DNA of 64,000 nucleotides, from assembly GCF_013402915.1 (NCBI RefSeq), contig NC_050725.1, forward strand, positions 930,001 through 994,000, given 5' to 3'. This document shows positions 57,694 to 64,000 of the stretch, one piece after another (position 1 is the first letter of the stretch; each line of letters starts with the position of its first letter). The translations under genes were made by a program, and so were the position numbers. The notes below the pieces were generated by a model. The model was given only the letters and a program-made list of their open reading frames with translations, was not told the DNA's origin and did no database searches. Source of the DNA: Zygotorulaspora mrakii (taxonomy: Eukaryota; Ascomycota; Saccharomycetes; Saccharomycetales; Saccharomycetaceae).

Positions 57694-59766
57694 ATGTATT
57701 CACTCGGTTCACCACCTTTTTTTCGCCAACAAGGTGTTTTAACATTTCACAGAATCATCAAAAGATCAGTCAGTTTGAACGCCGAATTAAGGAACGTTTT
57801 GAATACTCTTCAAGACAGCGGAGTGATCATAGTTGGAGCTGGCCATGCTGGCTGTGAGGCAGCCGCGGGTTCGGCAAGGACTGGGTCTCCTACCGTTTTG
57901 ATTACGCCATCACTTGACAAGATAGGAACATGTTCTTGCAATCCATCCATGGGTGGGGTAGGAAAGGGCACACTTATTCGAGAGGTCGATGCATTGGACG
58001 GAATTGCAGCAAAGGTCACTGATTTAGCTGGGATCCAGTTCAAAATGTTGAATAAAAGCCGAGGGGCCGCAGTGTGGGGACCGAGAGCTCAAATTGATCG
58101 TAAAATATATATGAAGGAAATGCAAAATGTGTTGAAAAGCTACGCCAATTTATCCTTGAAACAGGGAAAGGTGAAGGATATTATTATTGCCGAGCAGAAA
58201 AAAGAGCAAGATTTAGACGCGACTGTGAAAGGTGTGATATTAGAGGATGGAACAATCATGAAGTCTTCAAAAGTAGTCATCACTACGGGAACTTTTCTTT
58301 CTGCAGAAATTCATATCGGACTGAAAACATTCCCCGCTGGAAGAATAGGTGAAGACCCAACCTACGGTATTAGTGCGACTCTTGCAAAAGCAGGGTTCAA
58401 ACTAGGCCGGCTCAAAACAGGGACACCGGCTCGTTTGGACGGGAAAACCATTGATTATTCTAAACTAGAGAAACAGTTTGGTGACAACCCCCCACATCCG
58501 ATGAGTTTAATGAATGAAAAAGTGAAAATAGATGAACAGATTTTATGCTATGGTACAAATACTACAGCGGAATTACATGAATACCTGAAATCAAACTTGT
58601 CACAGTCAATTCATATCAAGGAAACCGTCAGGGGACCCCGATACTGTCCTTCGATAGAGGCAAAAATAACGCGTTTCGCAGATAAAGATAGTCACAGAAT
58701 TTGGCTTGAGCCCGAGGGGTTAGATACCGATATTATTTATCCCAATGGTATCTCGAATTCTATGCCGGAGGAAGTTCAGGACAAGATGATGAAAATGGTA
58801 CCTGGTCTCGAGAATGTCACGATTGTACAACCTGCATATGGTGTAGAGTATGATTATGTTGATCCTAGACAACTTAAACAGACTTTGGAAGCGAAATTGG
58901 TCTCTGGGTTATATTTGGCAGGCCAGATCAACGGTACTACCGGGTATGAGGAGGCATGTGCGCAGGGTATAATGGCCGGCATCAATGCCTCTTTATCGCA
59001 TTTGATGAAGGAACCGCTGAAGTTATCGAGAGCAGATGCATATATTGGCGTTTTGATTGACGATCTAATAACAAAAGGCGTGGAAGAGCCATACAGGATG
59101 TTTACATCGAGATCCGAGTTCAGGATAAGTGCTCGTGCTGATAATGCGGATTTGCGCCTCACTGAGAAGGCAAATAGTCTTGGTGTCATCACCCATAATA
59201 GATGGGAAAAGTTTAGCTTAGATAAGACCATATACGAAGAAGTTATCGAAAAGCTACAGGGGTTGGAAGTAAGTGCAAAAAAATGGGAAAATCTTCTCAG
59301 CATTACTATGGCAGATTCTGCAAAAAAAAGATCTGCTTGGGAACTATTTAGATTCAACGGTGTTACTGTCGAAAAGCTGGTGGATGCTTTACCAGAACTC
59401 AACATTAATATAAACGACATACCGAGACACGTTCGGACCAAAGTTAATGTTCAAGGCAAATATGAGCCTTACATATCAAAGCAGGACCGTTACGTGAAAG
59501 CATTTCAAGCAGATGAGGGAATGTTGTTACCATCTAATTTTGATTACTCGATATTACCAAGTCTATCGAATGAATGTAAAACGATATTGAATACAGTCAA
59601 GCCCGAAACGATAGGACAAGCGAGAAGAATCCAAGGTGTGACAGCAGCATCTCTTTTTGAGCTTTATAAACTGGTAAAATCCCAGCAGAACACCTTAAGA
59701 CACCATCGAAAAGTTCAGGAGAACTTGTTCTCGAAAACTTGTGCTGATACAAGTCTCATCTCGTAA
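57694..59766 (+). CDS. MTO1: Mto1 mitochondrial tRNA modification enzyme
   Basis: GidA/MnmG family flavoprotein that, with Mss1, makes the 5-carboxymethylaminomethyl group at wobble uridines of mitochondrial tRNAs. The 690-residue product starts at ATG 57694; about 35 N-terminal residues rich in Arg, Ser and hydrophobics ([20 protein letters not shown]) look like a presequence. The FAD loop [11 protein letters not shown] lies near residue 47-57, followed by the GidA signatures [11 protein letters not shown] and [11 protein letters not shown], then [13 protein letters not shown] and [16 protein letters not shown]. The C-terminal helical region includes the family's [20 protein letters not shown] block. 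It is divergent from ADE5,7. Confidence 0.97.
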   Translation: MYSLGSPPFFRQQGVLTFHRIIKRSVSLNAELRNVLNTLQDSGVIIVGAGHAGCEAAAGSARTGSPTVLITPSLDKIGTCSCNPSMGGVGKGTLIREVDALDGIAAKVTDLAGIQFKMLNKSRGAAVWGPRAQIDRKIYMKEMQNVLKSYANLSLKQGKVKDIIIAEQKKEQDLDATVKGVILEDGTIMKSSKVVITTGTFLSAEIHIGLKTFPAGRIGEDPTYGISATLAKAGFKLGRLKTGTPARLDGKTIDYSKLEKQFGDNPPHPMSLMNEKVKIDEQILCYGTNTTAELHEYLKSNLSQSIHIKETVRGPRYCPSIEAKITRFADKDSHRIWLEPEGLDTDIIYPNGISNSMPEEVQDKMMKMVPGLENVTIVQPAYGVEYDYVDPRQLKQTLEAKLVSGLYLAGQINGTTGYEEACAQGIMAGINASLSHLMKEPLKLSRADAYIGVLIDDLITKGVEEPYRMFTSRSEFRISARADNADLRLTEKANSLGVITHNRWEKFSLDKTIYEEVIEKLQGLEVSAKKWENLLSITMADSAKKRSAWELFRFNGVTVEKLVDALPELNININDIPRHVRTKVNVQGKYEPYISKQDRYVKAFQADEGMLLPSNFDYSILPSLSNECKTILNTVKPETIGQARRIQGVTAASLFELYKLVKSQQNTLRHHRKVQENLFSKTCADTSLIS

Positions 59767-59851
59767 ACCATACACAAATGTCATGTAAATAATAATCGTA
59801 CAGCCCAACAGCTGTCATGTGTACAATCATATTCAATAAAAGAAATTTCGA

Positions 59852-60880
59852 TCAAAGAAATAAAGACATTTCCAAACTATTCAACTCCTCTAATCTCAGG
59901 TATTTGCAGCAGAGCTCGAACAACTCATCATTTGTCGCGGCTTGAGAAGTGATCCCGTATCGTTCAAATAACTTCAAGATGTTCTGTCTATCTGGAACCA
60001 TTCTATTCTCTTCTACAAGACTTTCACCAAGCTTCTTCACTAGCACTTCGGAAACATTCTGTAGGGCCTTCCACGAGTCTGTGTCCAGTTTGATATCGCT
60101 GTTTCTAAGAAATGATCGGAGTGATTTTCTTAGCTGACCGATTGGTAATGGGTCAATGAGCTCTTCATCCGATGCGTGATCCAAATCTGATTGAGAATCT
60201 GCGTCAGATAGAGAGTCCATATCGGACGAGGAGTTCAGTTTGATCTTAGATTTGATATCTAATTTTTGGGCACTATCTAAGCTGCCTTCGGTAGGGCCGG
60301 CAACATTTCCAGAGGCCATGTCTAGTGCGCTTTCCTGGTCTGCAGACATATCCAAATCCATATGAGGGGTAACCTGACGAGAAATTGACTCTCCAGAAAC
60401 GTCCATGGGATCTGGAGTCATTTCCGTGGAAGCAAGATCAACGTCAGTATCCTTGATGACTACAGGGTCTATTTTACGGATTTTCGTCCTGGATATCCCA
60501 TTTTTCAAGCGCCCAAAAATAGAGTCTGCCAGGGGGTCGCGATTTTCCTCCAGCGTATGATCTTCTGTCTTCTGCAACAGCCCTCTATCCTGCTCTGCAT
60601 TCGCTGGCACGCTCTCCTCTCGTTGTATCAACTCCGTCAGATTCTTTTTCTGCTGCGAAACCAGCACAGAGCTCAAATCCCGTAGATACGTTCTCAACGC
60701 ATCAGGGTCACTACCAATTTTACTGAAGAGCAAATCATCCTTTTCTGACCTTTTTTTCAATCCTGGCGTCACATTTAGAATCATCTGGTCTCTCCATTTC
60801 TGCTCTTCAAGAGCCCGTTCTTTAAATGGCGTGCTCACTGGAGACTCACCCATCCTGTCATCACCGAGCTCTTGAGACAT
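59852..60880 (-). CDS. CNN1: Cnn1 kinetochore protein (CENP-T)
   Basis: Inner-kinetochore protein that recruits the Ndc80 complex and pairs with Wip1 through a histone fold. The 342-residue product (361 in S. cerevisiae) starts at ATG 60880. A conserved N-terminal helix (FKERALEEQKWRDQMILNVT, residues 19-38) probably corresponds to the Spc24/Spc25-binding motif; a long acidic Ser/Asp-rich middle follows, and the last 100 residues (LPIGQLRKSLRSFLRNSDIK onward) fit the histone fold and its extension. Sequence similarity across yeasts is low, so the name rests partly on gene order (YFR046C next to YFR045W). Confidence 0.82.
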   Translation of the reverse strand: MSQELGDDRMGESPVSTPFKERALEEQKWRDQMILNVTPGLKKRSEKDDLLFSKIGSDPDALRTYLRDLSSVLVSQQKKNLTELIQREESVPANAEQDRGLLQKTEDHTLEENRDPLADSIFGRLKNGISRTKIRKIDPVVIKDTDVDLASTEMTPDPMDVSGESISRQVTPHMDLDMSADQESALDMASGNVAGPTEGSLDSAQKLDIKSKIKLNSSSDMDSLSDADSQSDLDHASDEELIDPLPIGQLRKSLRSFLRNSDIKLDTDSWKALQNVSEVLVKKLGESLVEENRMVPDRQNILKLFERYGITSQAATNDELFELCCKYLRLEELNSLEMSLFL

Positions 60881-61005
60881 GCAATACCCAACTGCACGCA
60901 GTAATTATCCCAGGCTCAATTGAATTGTGATAAGTACTAACAATCTCTCACTCATAGGCGCCAGTATTAGTCAGTCTCAGTAATCATATATACAGTACCT
61001 TCGTA

Positions 61006-61012
61006 CGGGTAA
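61006..61012 (-). promoter_or_regulatory. Reb1-type site between CNN1 and HAP2
   Basis: CGGGTAA (TTACCCG on the other strand) lies 126 bp from the CNN1 ATG and 150 bp from the HAP2 ATG, in the 281-bp divergent promoter. A general-regulatory-factor role is inferred from the motif. Confidence 0.4.
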
Positions 61013-61050
61013 AGTCCTTGATGAAGAAGTCCTTTATGAAAGTAGTCCTT
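61013..61050 (+). repeat. Three AGTCCTT repeats before HAP2
   Basis: AGTCCTT occurs at 61013-61019, 61028-61034 and 61044-61050, offset by 15 and 16 bp. The middle and last copies fall inside a 14-codon upstream reading frame (61021-61065), so they may be leader sequence rather than factor sites. Confidence 0.5.
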
Positions 61051-61161
61051 AAGGAAATTCAGTAAGGCGAAGTAAATGGTCTTCTAGTATGAAGAAGACA
61101 CGAGGATATAGATACTTGCTAGCATCAAATAAGCTCTGTGGTGATATAAAATGCATGGGAT

Positions 61162-62001
61162 ATGAACAGAAACGAGGAAAATTATCATCCAATAGACGCA
61201 GGGTTAGTCGGCTATCCAACTGATGAGCTACAGCTAACAAGTATGCCAGGTCCCTTCAACGAGAGAGATGCGAGGGAAAGGGCTTCGAAAGGTGAGCCTA
61301 ATCCAACAGATATATACCTGTATGATCATCCTCAGGATGGTGAGCGGCAAGACACAGAAAATGCTTCTATAAGCCATTACGATGGAAATAGAGAAGATGA
61401 GCCAGCGGGGACGGAAAATAAGCGACAAAAGACCCAAGAAGGCAAAAACAGTACTAGTAGTAGCCAACTACCTTTGGGCAGCTCGAGCGAGGTAGGGCTT
61501 ACTTCAGAAATTAAAAGCGGCAGAAATTCAGCAAACAACAGCTATATTGAGAGCGTGGCTGATTCACTGGCATCAATGGCGAACACGGAGCTGTCCATAG
61601 ATCCAGTCGCGGGCGGGAGCACAAGCGAGGTGAATGAAGTTGCAGAGCAGCCATTCTACGTCAATGCAAAACAATATTATAGAATTTTGAAAAGACGATA
61701 CGCGAGAGCCAAGCTAGAAGAGAATTTGAGAATTTCTCGAGAGAGAAAGCCATACCTACATGAGTCAAGACACAAGCATGCAATGCGGAGGCCTAGAGGT
61801 CAAGGAGGAAGATTTTTGACCCTGGCAGAAATTGAGGAGTTGAAAAACAAAGAGGGGTCGCAATCCTCTACGCCTTCTGCTACTGATACGCCAGGCGTTG
61901 GGATAGAAGACGAAAAAAAGTATGGTACCGAAACGAAAACAACAGCTCCAATTCAACAAGAAAGCGATAAGAATAAACTTGCATGCATCAAGAAGAAATG
62001 A
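61162..62001 (+). CDS. HAP2: Hap2 CCAAT-binding subunit (NF-YA)
   Basis: DNA-binding subunit of the Hap2/3/4/5 complex that activates respiratory genes through CCAAT boxes. The 279-residue product (265 in S. cerevisiae) starts at ATG 61162. The NF-YA core lies at about residues 162-223: the subunit-association helix QPFYVNAKQYYRILKRRYAR and the DNA-binding segment PYLHESRHKHAMRRPRGQGG RF, with all basic residues present. The flanks are Ser/Glu-rich low complexity. At least five ATGs precede the start within 141 bp, three of them opening frames that end before or inside the first 60 bp of HAP2; the true start could also be the next in-frame ATG, at 61243. Confidence 0.93.
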   Translation: MNRNEENYHPIDAGLVGYPTDELQLTSMPGPFNERDARERASKGEPNPTDIYLYDHPQDGERQDTENASISHYDGNREDEPAGTENKRQKTQEGKNSTSSSQLPLGSSSEVGLTSEIKSGRNSANNSYIESVADSLASMANTELSIDPVAGGSTSEVNEVAEQPFYVNAKQYYRILKRRYARAKLEENLRISRERKPYLHESRHKHAMRRPRGQGGRFLTLAEIEELKNKEGSQSSTPSATDTPGVGIEDEKKYGTETKTTAPIQQESDKNKLACIKKK

Positions 62002-62222
62002 AAGTTAAGCAGTGTATTTTAAAATTTTCCTAAGGCAATTTCACTTATACATATTCTTCATTACATCTATAAAATAAAAACAGGTAAAAACTGGATCGCC
62101 TACGTAGCATGACAGTGAAGAAACACAAGCCATATTAGTGTTCATCATTACTCTTGAACATCCAGCTTGGTTTTTCATTTCTTATTGAGAATTTATCAAC
62201 GGAATGTGTGGGATAGGCTTCT

Positions 62223-64000
62223 CTATGCCATGGTAATCAAATTTTTCAGCTTTAGTTGCGCATCACCAGGTAACTGAAGTGCAACAGAAGCTATCAAAGC
62301 AGATCCTGATGTTTCGCTGTACTTTTTAAGAACGTCCGCAACGTATGATTTAACGCCCCGGATGGGGTCCATTTGTGGAAATGGATCATAAATTTTTTCC
62401 GCAATACAACTCAACTTGCTGAAACTAGACCCGAATGTGGTTATTTCCTCGAGATTATCGAAATCGATATGGCTAGTTTTCAAATTGGCGATGCTATCGG
62501 AGGAGGCTGTCTCGACAACACTCTCCAACGTAAGTGGTAACAAAGAAGAATATTTGCTGGAAAATAGTGCCCCGTTGGTCATGGTATTTAAGGTTCCTAT
62601 AAGCGCAACTTTACGATCCGATGGATTGCCAATATTAGGCAGAGCAGGTATGACAAAATTCGACCATATTTGCAGAAACAAACCATTTTGAACTTCATCG
62701 ATGAATGAAACAACGAAGTCAGCCCCCAATTTCAAAGACATTAGGCCCAAGAAGGCAACAAACTTTTTCACATACTTCTCGGTTTTCGAATTTTGTAAAC
62801 GTTGAAGAAGGAGTAGCGCAATTTGTTTCACGTATGGCGCCAAGTGGCTCATATCAATTTCTATCATAATACGCTCCAGCAACTCGAATCCATAAATATC
62901 ATGTGCTTTAGATGCAATTAATCTTTGGAAAATGCCGAGTACTGGGACTAAATCAGGAAACAATGATTGGTCCACTTTAATGAGTGCTTTCAAAAGCCTT
63001 GTAACCGCCGGGATATTACCTTTCATCTCCCATAATGCCGGAGTCAAAAGTGGTTGGGCCAACGATCTTATGCTGTCGGGAACGGATTTTCCTTTTTCCA
63101 CACAGAAAGCAACGAGTTGAAAGACATAGGGGATGAATTCTTGGACATCGTTCGACAATATGGTGAGAAATACTGGCATAGTCGTACTTATCAGTTCGGG
63201 AAGCATCTGTAACGAACTGTACTTTAAGATAGCGCCGATGGACTCAAATGAGTAATGCGAAAACCTGGGATTTGACGGATTTTTAGATATAATGCTAATT
63301 ATCGTCAAAAGTTGATTTAACAAAACAGGAAACATATCTTGAGCTATATCTTCGGATGTTTGCAACACCCTAAATACAGACCTCATCAAAAACTCATTTT
63401 CCGCAAGTTTCTCTGGTGAATTTCCTTGATTTGAGATCAGCTTTACAAGATTTGTTAAAAGCATTCTTGAGCTACCAGACAGATCCCTCTTATTGAAAAT
63501 GGAATTTGGTGACACATTTGATTCCCTGATTGTTAAAATTCGCTCAATAGTCACAGCAGCATACGTATAGACAACATATTCATCACTTTCCAAAAAATTT
63601 GCTAAGATTGGCAAAATCTCAATTAACTGAGTCTTGTTCAGTTGGTTTCTGAAAATGTATAGGTACTTGATGGCATCAACTCTCAAAATAATATGAGGAA
63701 CAGGTTGCGTCAAATCCGGGGCAATTTGCTTAGTGAAAAATTCGACTACATCTAACAGAATATTTGTCGAAGAGACCCCTGTTGCTGTGATTGCACCATT
63801 GGCAGCCAATGCGGTAAAAAGGAAAATGCAAATATCCTTAAATTTCCAGTTGGAGTTGGGATTGGCTTGGTATTGCGAAAAAAACTTGGTAATGTGGTTA
63901 GTGAACACACTTGTTACTAATTGTTCATTCTTCTCTTTAAGTTCTTTCAAAAAATCCGTGCAAGCTCTTCTCCTAGTATCAGTGTCAGATCCTTCAAGAT
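62223..64000 (-). CDS. CSE1: Cse1 importin-alpha exporter, 5' end missing
   Basis: Exportin of the importin-beta family (CAS/XPO2) that returns importin alpha (Srp1) from nucleus to cytoplasm with Ran-GTP. The frame runs from the stop at 62223 to the window edge, giving about 591 C-terminal residues of roughly 960. The edge sequence LEGSDTDTRRRACTDFLKEL is contiguous with the rest, so the TTG at 63950 is not a start. HEAT-type helices fill the fragment, including NWKFKDICIFLFTALAANGA, GVSSTNILLDVVEFFTKQIA and NEFLMRSVFRVLQTSEDIAQ. The C terminus is QLKLKNLITMA. Tandem order HAP2-CSE1 matches YGL237-238. Confidence 0.96.
   Translation of the reverse strand, partial: LEGSDTDTRRRACTDFLKELKEKNEQLVTSVFTNHITKFFSQYQANPNSNWKFKDICIFLFTALAANGAITATGVSSTNILLDVVEFFTKQIAPDLTQPVPHIILRVDAIKYLYIFRNQLNKTQLIEILPILANFLESDEYVVYTYAAVTIERILTIRESNVSPNSIFNKRDLSGSSRMLLTNLVKLISNQGNSPEKLAENEFLMRSVFRVLQTSEDIAQDMFPVLLNQLLTIISIISKNPSNPRFSHYSFESIGAILKYSSLQMLPELISTTMPVFLTILSNDVQEFIPYVFQLVAFCVEKGKSVPDSIRSLAQPLLTPALWEMKGNIPAVTRLLKALIKVDQSLFPDLVPVLGIFQRLIASKAHDIYGFELLERIMIEIDMSHLAPYVKQIALLLLQRLQNSKTEKYVKKFVAFLGLMSLKLGADFVVSFIDEVQNGLFLQIWSNFVIPALPNIGNPSDRKVALIGTLNTMTNGALFSSKYSSLLPLTLESVVETASSDSIANLKTSHIDFDNLEEITTFGSSFSKLSCIAEKIYDPFPQMDPIRGVKSYVADVLKKYSETSGSALIASVALQLPGDAQLKLKNLITMA

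Noticed and set aside
58854..59441. 195-codon minus-strand frame inside MTO1
   Set aside because: Antisense shadow of conserved MTO1 coding sequence with no recognisable protein features of its own.
63950..64000. TTG at 63950 as a CSE1 start codon
   Set aside because: The frame continues upstream to the window edge with sequence matching Cse1.

Overview
The window is a gene-dense piece of a budding-yeast (Saccharomycetaceae) chromosome. It holds 29 recognisable protein genes, two of them cut by the window ends (RAD24 on the left, CSE1 on the right). Almost all are single exons with close Saccharomyces cerevisiae relatives. I found no tRNA, rRNA, Ty/LTR element, centromere or CRISPR-like array. 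The gene order points to a lineage that did not pass through the whole-genome duplication, because the genes of S. cerevisiae sister regions are interleaved here in one copy each. High similarity to S. cerevisiae suggests the Zygosaccharomyces/Torulaspora side of the family, but the genus is only a guess.

Layout. 1-30767: RAD24 (partial), BRR2, RAD3, ADK2, MSH6, RPH1/GIS1, CCA1, BCK2, DNF1/DNF2. This merges the S. cerevisiae chromosome V (YER166-173) and IV (YDR093-097) tracts. 31585-37501: MXR1, an MTC3-like mitochondrial gene, OST5, VID30 and SAH1, a junction of chromosome V (YER042-043) and VII (YGL226-227) neighbourhoods. 37813-64000: SHE10/OSW7, SAP155/SAP4, ERJ5, KEG1, IRC6, a YGL230C-like gene, EMC4, TAN1, SEC15, DUG1, a YFR045W-like carrier, ADE5,7, MTO1, CNN1, HAP2 and CSE1 (partial). 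This last part is an interleaving of YGL228-238 and YFR039-046.

Three genes need splicing to be read correctly: OST5, TAN1 and the YFR045W-like carrier. Each has a recognisable branch site and a 3' splice site. OST5 and the first exon of TAN1 would be missed by a simple open-reading-frame search, and the carrier would be given a false N terminus. Several other long frames begin at TTG or GTG, and I moved their starts to the first credible ATG (BRR2, RAD3, MSH6, MXR1, the MTC3-like gene, SHE10, KEG1, IRC6, DUG1, ADE5,7); the YGL230C-like start was also moved, from an upstream ATG to a later one.

Functionally this is housekeeping DNA: repair and checkpoint (RAD24, RAD3, MSH6), splicing (BRR2), tRNA maturation (CCA1, TAN1, MTO1), methionine and one-carbon chemistry (MXR1, SAH1), ER biogenesis (OST5, ERJ5, KEG1, EMC4), secretion (SEC15, IRC6, DNF1) and nutrient control (SAP155, VID30, HAP2, RPH1). 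The most interesting non-coding signals are two dense clusters of TTAGGG/AGCCCTAA (Tbf1-type) sites in divergent promoters, a paired Cbf1 and Met31/32 site in front of MXR1, an MCB in front of MSH6, a 12-bp direct repeat in front of CCA1, and a run of upstream ATGs before HAP2. I did not find a convincing new multi-gene system.
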